From Mycobacterium basiliense (GTDB taxonomy: Bacteria; Actinomycetota; Actinomycetes; Mycobacteriales; Mycobacteriaceae), in assembly GCF_900292015.1 (NCBI RefSeq), contig NZ_LR130759.1:4030001-4094000 (forward strand): DNA of 64,000 bases, read 5' to 3'. The translations under genes and the position numbers were made by a program. Positions within the stretch are counted from its first letter, which is position 1; each line of letters starts with the position of its first letter. The notes below the pieces were generated by a model. It ran no database searches. It saw nothing but the letters and a program-made list of their open reading frames with translations, and had not been told where the DNA came from. Shown piece after piece: positions 8,614-17,572 of the stretch.

Positions 8614-9810
8614 TCACATCCGGTACGCGGCAAGCAGCCGCTTGCTGATGATCGACTTCTGAATTTCGCTGGTCCCCTCACCGATGAGCAGGAATGGTGC
8701 ATCCCTCATCAGCCGTTCAATCTCGTATTCCTTGGAGTATCCATAGCCTCCATGGATGCGGAAGCTCTGTTGCGTTACCTCTGAACAATATTCACTGGCA
8801 AGGTACTTGGCCATTCCGGCGGCGACGTCGTTGCGCTCGCCGGAGTCCTTCAACCGCGCGGCATTGACCATCATCAAGTGTGCCGCCTCAATCTTGGTCG
8901 CCATCTCCGCAAGTTCGAACGAGATGGCTTGGTGTCCGGCGATCGGCTTGCCGAATGTGTGGCGTTGCTGCGCATAGCGAATCGCTAACTCGAAGGCCCG
9001 GATACCGACGCCGCAGGCGCGCGCGGCCACGTTGACTCGCCCGACTTCGATGCCATCCATCATCTGATAGAAGCCTCGCCCCAAAGCCCCGCCAAGGATG
9101 TTCTCGGCCGCTGTCCGGTAGCCATCGAAGATCAGTTCTGTGGTGTCGATACCCTTGTAGCCCAGCTTGTCGATCTTTCCGGGAATCAGTAGACCCGGCG
9201 CCACTTTGCCGAAGCCGACAGGCTTCTCGACCAGGAACGCCGTCAAGTTACGGTGCGGGTCGTCGGCGCCGTCGTTGTCGGTGCGCACCAGCACGGCGAC
9301 CAAGGTCGAGCTTGCGCCGTTGGTCAACCACATCTTCTGGCCGTCGATGGTGTAGGTGCCGTCCGAATTATGTTGCGCACGGGTGCGGATCGCTGCGACA
9401 TCGGAGCCCAGCTCTGGCTCCGACATCGAAAAGGCACCACGCGATTCGCCCGTCGCCATCCGAGGCAAGAACCGCCGCTGTTGCGCCTCGGTGCCGTGCT
9501 GGCGCAGCATATACGCCACGATGAAGTGAGTGTTGAGCACACCGGATACACTCATCCAGCCACGGGCCAGCTCCTCGACGCACAGCGCGTAGGTCAGCAG
9601 CGACTCCCCCAGCCCGCCATGCTCTTCGGGAATCATCAGGCCGAACAAGCCCATGGCCCGCATCTGGTCCACGATGGCTTGCGGATAGGTGTCGGAGCGT
9701 TCAAGTTCCGGCGCGTTGGGGATGACTTGCTTTTCAACGAATTGCCGTACCGCCGCTAGGATTTCGGTTTGGAATTCGGTCAGGCCGAGCGTCTGGGCGA
9801 GCCTAGTCAT
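8614..9810 (-). CDS. Acyl-CoA dehydrogenase family protein
   Basis: This 398-residue FAD flavoprotein should introduce an alpha,beta double bond into an acyl-CoA. The family signatures AFSMSEPELGSD (near residue 130), MWLTNG, and RIHGGYGYSKEYEIERLMRD are present. The catalytic base is the glutamate of GEGTSEIQ, about residue 378, in the medium-chain position. It is the fourth gene of a tightly packed minus-strand operon: its start overlaps the CoA-transferase stop by 8 bases, and the GntR gene follows four bases after its stop. Substrate chain type cannot be inferred. The pairing with a second, divergently transcribed dehydrogenase at 13149 suggests a heterodimer or a two-step pathway. Confidence 0.92.
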   Translation of the reverse strand: MTRLAQTLGLTEFQTEILAAVRQFVEKQVIPNAPELERSDTYPQAIVDQMRAMGLFGLMIPEEHGGLGESLLTYALCVEELARGWMSVSGVLNTHFIVAYMLRQHGTEAQQRRFLPRMATGESRGAFSMSEPELGSDVAAIRTRAQHNSDGTYTIDGQKMWLTNGASSTLVAVLVRTDNDGADDPHRNLTAFLVEKPVGFGKVAPGLLIPGKIDKLGYKGIDTTELIFDGYRTAAENILGGALGRGFYQMMDGIEVGRVNVAARACGVGIRAFELAIRYAQQRHTFGKPIAGHQAISFELAEMATKIEAAHLMMVNAARLKDSGERNDVAAGMAKYLASEYCSEVTQQSFRIHGGYGYSKEYEIERLMRDAPFLLIGEGTSEIQKSIISKRLLAAYRM

Positions 9811-11029
9811 GCGCCGCCTCTCCTTTCACGCCTTCTGGACACCAGATCGTTTGAGCCGTTGTCAAACGCGCGATGTCGGCGGAGGTCAAGTTCAGACACT
9901 CGGTCAGGACGTCGGCGGTGTCACCTCCCAATGCCGGAGCCGGCGCACTAGTCGGGTGACGGCCGTCGAAAGCAGCCGGCAGGGCGGGGGCAAAGTATTC
10001 GCCGACACCAGGCTGCTGCAACCGGGAAAACAACGCATTGGCAGTTACTTTCGGCCCGTTGGCTACCTGAGCGAACGTGCGGTAACGCTCAAATAGCACC
10101 GTGGTAGCCGACAGCGCCGCATCGATTTCGTCCGCGGTATGTGCGCCGAACCACACGGCAAAAAGACCCGAAAGCACATCGCGGTAGCGGTAGCGGTCGC
10201 CCTCGTCGTGGAAGTCGACACCGAGGGCCCCCGCCAGCGCTGAGACCGCGGGCCCAGTGCCCGTCGCGTCAACCAAGTCGCGAAAGTGGCGTCCGGTCAG
10301 CGTGACAACCATGAACACTTCCCCGTCGCTACTGGTGAAGTCCCGCCCGTATTGGCCGTAGATCGCGTTGCCCAGCCGCGGGCGTTGTGTCCCGTTCACC
10401 TGGGGCTCGGTCAACAGCCCCAGATTTCCCGCCGTCGCCAGCGCGACATCTTCCAGCGCAAGGGAAATGCGCGCGCCCGCCCCGGATTGGTCACGTCTTC
10501 GAACGGCGGCGACAACGGCGAGCGCGGCGTACAGACCGCAGCAGACGTCCCAGGCCGGCAGCACATGATTTATCGGACCGGCGTGCCCTACCGGCCCGGT
10601 GACGAGCGGGAAGCCGATGGCCGCGTTGACCGTGTAATCCACTCCGGTGGACCCGTCTGCACGTCCAAGCAGCTGCAGGTGGATCACGTCGGGGCGCTTG
10701 GCGGCCAACAGCTCATAGCTGAGCCAAGACAGGCTTGCGTTGGTCACGACAATGCCATCGCCCTCAATGACCAGCCGCCGGACCAGCTCCTGTCCATCTG
10801 CCGAGCGCAGATCGATGGTGGCCGAGCGCTTCCCCTTATTGAGCCCGGTCCAGTAGACCGACGCGCCAGTTGCCGTCAGCGGCCAGCGGTGTATGTCCGA
10901 CGCCCCGCCGATCGGGTCGATGCGGGTGACTCGCGCGCCCAGCTGATTGAGCGTCATGCCGCACAACGGTGCGGCGACAAAACTGGACACCTCGACAACA
11001 CTGACACCACTGAGCGGCAGATTGTGCAC
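9803..11029 (-). CDS. CaiB/BaiF family CoA-transferase
   Basis: This 408-residue class III CoA-transferase moves CoA between carboxylic acids through an aspartyl-CoA intermediate. The N-terminus LPLSGVSVVEVSSFVAAP followed by GARVTRIDPIGG is the standard Rossmann-like opening, and LNKGKRSATIDLRS is a strong family block. Asp161 in LPAWDVCCGLYA is the candidate nucleophile by position. It overlaps the following dehydrogenase gene by 8 bases, and its start is two bases after the thiolase stop. In the operon it probably activates the pathway substrate or exchanges CoA from a product. Members of the family also include alpha-methylacyl-CoA racemases, which cannot be excluded. Confidence 0.88.
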   Translation of the reverse strand: MHNLPLSGVSVVEVSSFVAAPLCGMTLNQLGARVTRIDPIGGASDIHRWPLTATGASVYWTGLNKGKRSATIDLRSADGQELVRRLVIEGDGIVVTNASLSWLSYELLAAKRPDVIHLQLLGRADGSTGVDYTVNAAIGFPLVTGPVGHAGPINHVLPAWDVCCGLYAALAVVAAVRRRDQSGAGARISLALEDVALATAGNLGLLTEPQVNGTQRPRLGNAIYGQYGRDFTSSDGEVFMVVTLTGRHFRDLVDATGTGPAVSALAGALGVDFHDEGDRYRYRDVLSGLFAVWFGAHTADEIDAALSATTVLFERYRTFAQVANGPKVTANALFSRLQQPGVGEYFAPALPAAFDGRHPTSAPAPALGGDTADVLTECLNLTSADIARLTTAQTIWCPEGVKGEAAHD

Positions 11030-11031
11030 GT

Positions 11032-12243
11032 TTACCCGACCCGCTCAAAGACCGCGGCCAGGCCCTGGCCGCCGCCGATGCACATGGTTTGCAGCCCGTA
11101 GCGTGCTTGGCGGCGAGTGAGTTCACGTGCCAGTGTGGCCAGCATTCTGCCGCCGGTCGCGCCGACCGGATGACCTAGCGAAATTCCGGAGCCGTGCACG
11201 TTGGTCCGGGACCGGTCGGTGGCACCGAAATTCCATTCCCGCATCACGGCGAGCGCCTGCGCGGCAAAGGCCTCGTTGAGTTCAATGATGTCGATGTCGG
11301 CCAAGCGTAGGCCCGCCTTGTCGAGCGCGGTCTCGGTAGCAAAAACAGGCCCGATGCCCATGATGTCGGGTGGCACACCGGCAAGCCCCCATGACAGCAG
11401 TCGGACGAACGGCGTCAAACCGTAGTCGGCGGCCTTGTCGGGCGTGGTCACCACGCACATGGATGCCGCGTCGTTCTGCCCGCTGGCATTGCCCGCCGTC
11501 ACCGTCGAATCCGGATCACTCTCCAGCAGCACGGGTTTGAGCTTGCCCAACGACTCAACCGAAGTGTCGGCGCGTGGATGTTCGTCGGTATCGATCACTA
11601 CCGCACCTTGCCGGGTGCGCACCGACACGGGGATGATCTCTTCGGCGAAGACGCCGTCCTTTTGCGCAACAACGGCGCGCTGATGCGATGTCACGGCGAG
11701 CTCATCCTGCTCCTGCCGCGAAATGCCGTACTGGCGACGCAGGTTCTCCGCGGTTTCGAGCATTCCGCCCGGCACCGGGTAGTGCCGGCCACCGGCGGTG
11801 GTGCGGCCCCGAGCCAGGCCGTCATGCACCTTGATGCCGCCGCGGGCACCACCCCAACGCATGTCGGTGGAATAGAAGGGGACGTTGCTCATGCTTTCGC
11901 AGCCACCGGCGATGACAAGATCGCTATCTCCGCTGCTCACCTGTAAGTACGCTTGAATTACCGACTGCAGCCCCGAACCACAGCGGCGGTCGACCTGCAT
12001 ACCCGGAACACTCACCGGCAGGCCAGCATCCAATGCCACTACCCGTCCGATGGCCGGCGCCTCGCTGCTGGGGTAACAATGTCCGAGAATCACGTCCTGG
12101 ACCGCGCCGGGCGGCAGACCCGTACGGTCAAGCAGGCCCCGCAGTGCGGCGACGGCAAGGTCAACGGCACTCTGCGACTTGAACATTCCACCGTAGCGAC
12201 CGATCGCGGTACGGACCGGCTCGCAGATCACGGTTTCGCGCAT
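11032..12243 (-). CDS. Thiolase (acetyl-CoA C-acetyltransferase family)
   Basis: This 403-residue protein is a full-length thiolase. It has the nucleophilic cysteine in DRRCGSGLQS (Cys88), the GNASGQNDAA block, the catalytic histidine motif GHPVGATGGRM, and the C-terminal CIGGGQG with the second cysteine. It cleaves 3-ketoacyl-CoA to a shortened acyl-CoA and acetyl- or propionyl-CoA, or runs in reverse. It sits second in the minus-strand operon, after a short-chain dehydrogenase that could make its keto substrate. Start ATG 12243 is ten bases after the SDR stop. Confidence 0.92.
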   Translation of the reverse strand: MRETVICEPVRTAIGRYGGMFKSQSAVDLAVAALRGLLDRTGLPPGAVQDVILGHCYPSSEAPAIGRVVALDAGLPVSVPGMQVDRRCGSGLQSVIQAYLQVSSGDSDLVIAGGCESMSNVPFYSTDMRWGGARGGIKVHDGLARGRTTAGGRHYPVPGGMLETAENLRRQYGISRQEQDELAVTSHQRAVVAQKDGVFAEEIIPVSVRTRQGAVVIDTDEHPRADTSVESLGKLKPVLLESDPDSTVTAGNASGQNDAASMCVVTTPDKAADYGLTPFVRLLSWGLAGVPPDIMGIGPVFATETALDKAGLRLADIDIIELNEAFAAQALAVMREWNFGATDRSRTNVHGSGISLGHPVGATGGRMLATLARELTRRQARYGLQTMCIGGGQGLAAVFERVG

Positions 12244-12253
12244 GGTTCCTCTC

Positions 12254-12994
12254 CTAGATGTGCCGGCCGCCGGTGACGTCCATAACGGTGCCGGTCATGT
12301 ATGAGGAAAGGTCGGAGGCCAGGAACAAGGCGACACTTGCCACCTCGCTGGGCTCCCCGGCTCGTCCCATCGGGATCTCGGCGACCTTTTGGTCCCAAAT
12401 GCGCTGCGGCATTGCCTCGGTCATGGCCGAGCGGATCAACCCGGGTGCGATCGCGTTTACCCGCACACCCAGGTGTGCGAGCTCTTTGGCGGCCGCCTTG
12501 GTCATCCCCACAATTCCGGCTTTGGCCGCCGAGTAGTTGGTTTGCCCAATCATTCCGACCTTGCCCGATACCGACGACATGTTCACGATCGCGCCGCGCT
12601 TGTTCTCCCGCATGACCGCGGCCGCCAGCCGGGTGCCGTTCCACGTCCCTTTCAGGTGCACGTCGATGACCTGATCGAACTGCTCTTCGGTCATCTTGCG
12701 CATCGTCGCGTCGCGAGTGATTCCGGCGTTGTTAACCATCACGTGCAGGCCGCCGAAACGCTTGATGGCGGTCTGGATGAGCGCATCGACTTCGTCCGTC
12801 TTGGTTACATCGCACCGCACGGCCAAAGCAACATCCTCACCACCGAGCCGCTTAGCCGCGATCTCGGTCGCGTCGAGATTCACGTCGCCGAGCACCACGC
12901 GCGCGCCCTCGGCGACGAATCGCTCGGCGATGGCGAATCCCAAGCCCTGGGCTCCACCGGTGACTACCGCAGTCTGACCGCTCAGTAACGACAC
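12254..12994 (-). CDS. Short-chain dehydrogenase/reductase (FabG-like)
   Basis: This classical SDR has the cofactor loop TGGAQGLG (residues 12-19), NNAG at 88-91, the catalytic serine in NMSSVSG (Ser141) and YSAAK (Tyr154, Lys158). It probably oxidises or reduces a 3-hydroxyacyl-CoA, which fits its position ahead of a thiolase. The GTG at 12994 gives the usual start [17 protein letters not shown] 13003, which has GGGA close upstream, is an alternative. It is the first gene of the operon. The region in front of it is shared with the divergent acyl-CoA dehydrogenase and holds the palindrome at 13044-13066. Confidence 0.88.
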   Translation of the reverse strand: MSLLSGQTAVVTGGAQGLGFAIAERFVAEGARVVLGDVNLDATEIAAKRLGGEDVALAVRCDVTKTDEVDALIQTAIKRFGGLHVMVNNAGITRDATMRKMTEEQFDQVIDVHLKGTWNGTRLAAAVMRENKRGAIVNMSSVSGKVGMIGQTNYSAAKAGIVGMTKAAAKELAHLGVRVNAIAPGLIRSAMTEAMPQRIWDQKVAEIPMGRAGEPSEVASVALFLASDLSSYMTGTVMDVTGGRHI

Positions 12995-13043
12995 CGCTAT
13001 CACGCATCCCAACGTCTCTTGCCCGCAGCCGGGCTCCAGTTTC

Positions 13044-13066
13044 AAATATCATATTTCATATATGAT
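13044..13066. promoter_or_regulatory. AT-rich overlapping palindromes between divergent acyl-CoA genes
   Basis: Three symmetric elements overlap here. ATCATAT-N5-ATATGAT (13048-13066) has perfect 7-base arms. AAATAT-C-ATATTT (13044-13056) has perfect 6-base arms. CATATATG (13057-13064) is a third. The run of A and T is striking in this genome and lies in the roughly 150-base gap between the SDR start and the divergent dehydrogenase start. It has the size expected for a GntR or TetR operator, and the GntR gene ends the operon. Binding is inference. Confidence 0.6.
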
Positions 13067-13148
13067 CCTGCCATAGGCTGGCCCATCCGATAAACCCTGG
13101 CCCCCGACCTGCGGTTTCGCCGAACACCCGCCAAAGGAGCATCCACCG

Positions 13149-14312
13149 ATGACCGCCCCCGACGTATCTGACGAGGATTTCCAGCAGATCCTGGCCCAAA
13201 CGCGCCACTTCGTTCGCGCCGTCGTGATCCCGCGCGAACAGGAGATTCTGGACCATGACCGGGTACCCGACGAGCTGCGTGATCAGGCCAAAAAGATGGG
13301 CTTGTTCGGCTATGCCATTCCCCAGGAGTGGGGTGGGCTCGGTCTCAATCTGGTGCAGGACGTCGAGATGGGGCTGGAGCTGGGCTACACCTCGCTGGCG
13401 TTGCGGTCGATGTTCGGCACCAACAACGGCATCGCCGGGCAGGTGCTCGTCGGATACGGTACCGACGAGCAAAAGGGCCGCTGGCTGGAGCCGATGGCCG
13501 CAGGTGACTGTGTCGCCTCCTTCGCCCTGACCGAACCCGGCGCCGGATCCAATCCGGCCGGGCTGCGCACCAAAGCCGTTAGTGACAATGGTGATTGGGT
13601 GATCTCGGGCCAGAAGCGCTTTATCACCAACGCCCCGGCGGCCAACCTGTTCGTCGTCTTTGCGCGCACCAGGCCCGCCGACGACCAGGGTCCCGGTATC
13701 GCGGTCTTTCTAGTACCCGCCGACGCCGACGGCGTCGAAGTGGGCGCCAAGGACGCCAAGATGGGTCAAGAAGGCGCCTGGACCGCCGACGTCAGCTTCA
13801 CCGACGTCCGCGTCGAGGCCGGTGCACTGGTCGGCGGCTCCGAGGACATCGGCTACCGCGCGGCAATGACTTCACTTGCGCGGGGCCGCGTGCACATCGC
13901 CGCGATCGCGGTGGGCGCGGCGCAGCGTGCGCTCGACGAATCCGTGGCATACGCGGCCACCGCGACCCAGGGGGGTACGCCCATCGGCGACTTTCAGCTG
14001 GTCCAGGCGATGCTCGCCGACCAACAGGCCGGAGTGCTAGCCGGCCGCGCACTGGTCCGTGATGCCGCATGGTTGTGGGTTACCGAGCAGGATCGCCGGA
14101 TCGCACCGTCGGCCGCGAAGCTCTTCTGTACCGAGATGGCGGGCAAGGTAGCCGATCTCGCAGTACAAATCCACGGCGGCAGTGGCTACATGCGCGGGGT
14201 TCCGGTCGAGCGCATCTATCGTGACGTTCGCCTGCTCCGGCTCTATGAAGGCACGAGCGAGATTCAGCAATTGATCATCGGCTCGAACCTGGTCAAGGCC
14301 GCGCAGCGATAG
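13149..14312 (+). CDS. Acyl-CoA dehydrogenase family protein (divergent)
   Basis: This 387-residue flavoprotein is a second acyl-CoA dehydrogenase. It has SFALTEPGAGSNPAG near residue 125, KRFITNAPAANLF, IHGGSGYMRGVPVERIYRD, and the catalytic glutamate in YEGTSEIQQ (about Glu367). ATG 13149 follows a GGAG-containing sequence at 13136-13139. It is transcribed away from the SDR-thiolase operon from a shared control region, so it is likely co-regulated. It is not a close copy of the dehydrogenase at 8614, which argues for a distinct substrate or a partner role rather than simple duplication. Confidence 0.92.
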   Translation: MTAPDVSDEDFQQILAQTRHFVRAVVIPREQEILDHDRVPDELRDQAKKMGLFGYAIPQEWGGLGLNLVQDVEMGLELGYTSLALRSMFGTNNGIAGQVLVGYGTDEQKGRWLEPMAAGDCVASFALTEPGAGSNPAGLRTKAVSDNGDWVISGQKRFITNAPAANLFVVFARTRPADDQGPGIAVFLVPADADGVEVGAKDAKMGQEGAWTADVSFTDVRVEAGALVGGSEDIGYRAAMTSLARGRVHIAAIAVGAAQRALDESVAYAATATQGGTPIGDFQLVQAMLADQQAGVLAGRALVRDAAWLWVTEQDRRIAPSAAKLFCTEMAGKVADLAVQIHGGSGYMRGVPVERIYRDVRLLRLYEGTSEIQQLIIGSNLVKAAQR

Positions 14313-14329
14313 CCGAAGCTTGGGGCAAT

Positions 14330-15415
14330 TCAGCCGATCAGCTCCAGCGTTCTCAGATCGCGAATCGCCTGGCAACCGCGCCGCAGCATGGTCAGCACCA
14401 TCTCGTCACCGCGCTGAGTGGCGGTGGCGAACGCAAACCCCAGCGCTGAGATCAACACCGCCTGGGGCATCCCGAGCCGGTAATCGCGCCAACATGTTTC
14501 ACGGTCGTAGCCGGTAACGCCGTGGCCCACGAGGGCTCGGTAGTACTCGTCGACGAGGCTTTCCTCGACCGACGCACGCAGGCGTGAGTCAAGGCTAGTG
14601 GCCGTGAAGTACGCCAAGTCCCGGGCGGGCAGACCTATTCCGAGGGTCTGCCAGTCAACCACACTCACCCAGCTGCCGTCCGGGTCGAACAACAGGTTGT
14701 CCAGCCGGAAGTCGCCATGTAGCAACGCGAACCGTCGCGGTTCGGCAAGTAGCCACGGGGTGATCAAACCCATTGCTGCATTGAATGTTTCGCAGTCTTC
14801 GGGGTTGATCCTGGTACCGATCCTGTCCAGGGTGATCTCGGCGCTCATCTTGGCCACATCGCCAAGGCCCTTGGCGGATTCCGCGTCCGGAAGCGGGAAC
14901 GCGATCCCCGGGAGGTTCAGCCAGCTCTCATCGCACCAGCTGGGTCCGTGCAAACCGGCCAACGCCGTCACCGCCAACCGGGCTTCCTGGGCGTCGCAGC
15001 CGGCGAGCTGGTCACCCTGCACCGCCGGCGCCTGGTCGGCCAGCAGCAACGCGAATTGCATTGCATCATCAGTAATCTCGCAATAGAAGCAGCGAGGCGC
15101 GGGCACCCGGACCCGGTCGACAACGGAGGTGTAGAACGCACATTCGCTGCGATAGCCGATGATGACTCGGTCGCGTACGGTGTCGTCCTGGGCCGGCAGC
15201 TTGATCACAAACGTATGCGGCAAGGTACCCGGATCCGTCCCGTATCTGGCGGTTACCCGGTAGGTGGCTCCGGTCTGTCCGGTACCGATGGGCGCGACAT
15301 CGACGCCGGAAACCTCGACGTGAGTGCCCTGGCTCCTGAGCGCCGTCGATAGCCAATCGGGGGTCACATCGTCAGGGGACCGGGGAGTCGACCGTCCCCC
15401 CACCGTTGTGGACAC
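14330..15415 (-). CDS. Aminoglycoside phosphotransferase-like (APH/choline kinase fold) family protein
   Basis: The protein has the small-molecule kinase catalytic loop HGDFRLDNLLFDPDG and the metal-binding aspartate in VSVVDWQTLGIGLPARDLAYF. The N-terminal lobe contains GTGQTGATYRV. In mycobacteria proteins of this family often sit beside acyl-CoA dehydrogenases, and the related ACAD10/11 proteins phosphorylate 4-hydroxyacyl-CoAs. That makes a hydroxyacyl-CoA kinase role possible here, but it is not proven. GTG 15415 is preferred because GGGAGG lies five bases upstream; the longer frame to 15553 has no family similarity. The protein is then 361 residues. It converges on the dehydrogenase ending at 14312. 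Confidence 0.78.
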   Translation of the reverse strand: MSTTVGGRSTPRSPDDVTPDWLSTALRSQGTHVEVSGVDVAPIGTGQTGATYRVTARYGTDPGTLPHTFVIKLPAQDDTVRDRVIIGYRSECAFYTSVVDRVRVPAPRCFYCEITDDAMQFALLLADQAPAVQGDQLAGCDAQEARLAVTALAGLHGPSWCDESWLNLPGIAFPLPDAESAKGLGDVAKMSAEITLDRIGTRINPEDCETFNAAMGLITPWLLAEPRRFALLHGDFRLDNLLFDPDGSWVSVVDWQTLGIGLPARDLAYFTATSLDSRLRASVEESLVDEYYRALVGHGVTGYDRETCWRDYRLGMPQAVLISALGFAFATATQRGDEMVLTMLRRGCQAIRDLRTLELIG

Positions 15416-15688
15416 TTGCGCCTCCCGGAGGACACCAACCAGCAAACCGACCCGACTGGTCAACTGTAAGTCATACGGCAGCTGCCGGGTTGTGCGCGCT
15501 GACCCGAAGGTGGCCGCTGGTCGTCGATCGGAGGTGCGCTCAGGACGGCGCATTGGCTGCGGCCCGGGCGCGTGCGCGACCGGCGGTCTGACCGACCCCC
15601 AGAGCCCGGGGGAGGCGGATGCCGAACACGCAGCGCATGTCTACGCCAACCGCCCGCCCGCCACCGATCAATATCAGTCACACAAAAG

Positions 15689-15770
<82 letters not shown>

Positions 15771-15808
15771 CTGGCGCTCCATAGACTACCGCGCGGTACC
15801 GTCGAGGG

Positions 15809-16189
15809 GTGTCCACTACACATCGTCGCAGGCCCGCGCTGATCGCCCTGGTGATTATCGCCGCATGCGGCTGCCTGGCGCTCGGCTGGTGGCAGTGGAC
15901 CAGGTTTCAATCGACATCGGGTAGTTTCCAGAATCTGGGTTATGCGCTGCAGTGGCCGCTGTTCGCCTGGTTTTGCGTCTACGCCTACCGCAAGTTCGTT
16001 CGCTATGAGGAAACACCGCCGGAGCCGCATAACGCCGGCGCGATAACCGAGATACCCGCCGGACTACTGCCCGAGCGCCCCATGCCCGCCGAACCGCCCA
16101 GCGACGATCCCGCATTGCTGGAGTACAACGTCTATTTGACCGAACTCGCTCACGACGATGCCGAAAAACAGAACAGGACCACCGCATGA
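15809..16189 (+). CDS. lprD: Probable conserved lipoprotein LprD
   Basis: This 126-residue protein resembles mycobacterial LprD (Rv1343c as recalled). It has a charged start THRRRPA, a hydrophobic segment ending IIAAC-G (lipobox-like, Cys20), a second hydrophobic stretch LQWPLFAWFCVYAY near residues 45-60, and a soluble proline-rich tail. The GTG at 15809 is the start that gives the family length. The stop overlaps the next start in an ATGA, so the two are coupled. Lipidation is predicted from the motif only; a plain two-helix membrane protein is possible. Confidence 0.85.
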   Translation: MSTTHRRRPALIALVIIAACGCLALGWWQWTRFQSTSGSFQNLGYALQWPLFAWFCVYAYRKFVRYEETPPEPHNAGAITEIPAGLLPERPMPAEPPSDDPALLEYNVYLTELAHDDAEKQNRTTA

Positions 16190-16548
16190 CCACACCGGAG
16201 ACCCCCGAAGCGCAGCACACTCCGGCGTCCTTCCCCGTCGAGAAGATTCGCACCGCGCTGCTTGGCTACCGCGTCATGGCGTGGACAACCGGTATCTGGC
16301 TGATCGCACTGTGCTACGAGATCGTGGTGCGCTACGTCGTCAAGGTGGACAACCCGCCAACCTGGATCGGCGTGGTACACGGTTGGGTGTACTTCACCTA
16401 TCTGCTGTTTACCGCCAATCTGGCGGTAAAAGTGCGCTGGCCGATCGGCAAAACCGTCGGCGTCCTGCTGGCCGGAACGATCCCGCTGCTGGGCATCATC
16501 GTCGAGCACTTCCAGACCAAAGACATCAAGGCACGCCTCGACGTGTGA
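16186..16548 (+). CDS. DUF3817 integral membrane protein (Rv1342c-like)
   Basis: This 120-residue protein has about three hydrophobic helices (VMAWTTGIWLIALCYEIVV, WVYFTYLLFTANLAVKV and VGVLLAGTIPLLGIIVEH). This is the DUF3817 pattern seen in actinobacteria. It overlaps lprD by four bases (ATGA) and is probably translated with it. No catalytic motif is visible and the function is unknown. It converges on rdgB, whose stop is about 22 bases away. Confidence 0.85.
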   Translation: MTTPETPEAQHTPASFPVEKIRTALLGYRVMAWTTGIWLIALCYEIVVRYVVKVDNPPTWIGVVHGWVYFTYLLFTANLAVKVRWPIGKTVGVLLAGTIPLLGIIVEHFQTKDIKARLDV

Positions 16549-16570
16549 CGGCCCCGCGGTGTGACTGGTG

Positions 16571-17182
16571 TCACTGCCGACCGGCCGCCAGGGTTCGCAG
16601 CGCCGGCAGCAGCAGCATCAGCGCGCGGCCACGATGCGAGACCGCATCCTTCTCGGCGGGACTCATTTGCGCGGCGGTGCGCTCATCACCCGCGGGGATG
16701 AAGACCGGGTCGTAGCCGAATCCGCCGTCCCCGCTCGCCCGCCGAGCGATTGTGCCGGGCCACTCGCCGCGCACCACCACCGCGTCAGATGGTGTCACCA
16801 GCGCGCACGCCGAGACGAATGCCGCACCGCGGCGCTCGTCGGGCACATCGCTCAGCTGGGCCAGCAATAGCGCGGTGTTGGCGGCGTCGTCGCCGTGCCG
16901 ACCGGACCACCTTGCAGACAACACCCCGGGCATTCCGTTGAGCGCGGCCACCTCGAGGCCGGAGTCGTCGGCGACGCTGGGCAGACCGGTTGCCATGGCC
17001 GCGTCCCGCGCTTTGGCCAGCGCGTTGTCCTCGAATGTCGCGCCCGTTTCGGGTGCTTCTTCAAAGGGCGCCACATCATTGAGCGACACCAGCGTCAGCC
17101 CGGCCAGCCCGGCGCCGTCGAGCACCCGTCGTAGCTCGGCCAGCTTCTTGGGATTGCGGCTGGCGACCAGCAGCCGGATCAC
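16571..17182 (-). CDS. rdgB: XTP/dITP pyrophosphatase (RdgB/HAM1 family)
   Basis: This 203-residue protein is a housecleaning nucleotidase that hydrolyses non-canonical purine nucleoside triphosphates such as dITP and XTP. The opening LVASRNPKKLAELRRVL and the VADDSGLEVAALNGMPGVLS block are diagnostic. A C-terminal FGYDPVFIP and the ending SHRGRAL also fit. In the gene order I recall for M. tuberculosis it directly follows rphA. Here a plus-strand di-iron gene separates them, so the two no longer form a compact operon. Confidence 0.95.
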   Translation of the reverse strand: MIRLLVASRNPKKLAELRRVLDGAGLAGLTLVSLNDVAPFEEAPETGATFEDNALAKARDAAMATGLPSVADDSGLEVAALNGMPGVLSARWSGRHGDDAANTALLLAQLSDVPDERRGAAFVSACALVTPSDAVVVRGEWPGTIARRASGDGGFGYDPVFIPAGDERTAAQMSPAEKDAVSHRGRALMLLLPALRTLAAGRQ

Positions 17183-17572
17183 CTACTCGTCCAAAGGGAG
17201 GTCATCAGCGGCTGCGGGAACCACCTCGTCGTGCAACCGGTGCGGGCGCCGGCCTGCCACGCGGGCAGTTGTCGAATCCAAAGCGTCATCACTGCCCAAA
17301 ACTTAGCCGCACCGGCTGTGGCCCCGGAGCCCACGCCCGACTTCCCGAGTCTGATGGACGCGTCGACGACGATGGCAACCGCACCGTCGACCCTGCCCAC
17401 CCAATGACCAACACGACAACGCCCACGGACTCGAACCGCGTTGACCAGATCCGCTAGCCGACGGCATCCAACCGGTACGACGACTGTCAGGGCCGGCGGG
17501 CCCGTACGCGGTACAATGTGATACTCGTCATATGACCACTGGTCACGCCGGGGCGCAGAAAGGCGGCAGCTC
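17183..17572. other. 390-base intergenic region between rdgB and the di-iron protein gene
   Basis: No convincing gene is seen. Near its right end it holds a GGGCC-GGCG-GGCCC stem (about 17490-17503), a TACAAT hexamer at 17512-17517 and a 13-base palindrome at 17533-17545, all pointing to a regulated promoter for the plus-strand gene at 17573. The left part looks like unconstrained GC-rich DNA. Confidence 0.5.
17512..17545 (+). promoter_or_regulatory. Candidate -10 (TACAAT) and palindrome TGACCA-C-TGGTCA
   Basis: TACAAT at 17512-17517 resembles a sigma-A -10 element. Sixteen bases downstream, at 17533-17545, TGACCACTGGTCA is a perfect palindrome with 6-base arms. An operator overlapping the transcription start would suit a TetR-like or similar repressor. 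No clear -35 is visible. The gene start is 28 bases further on. Confidence 0.45.
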
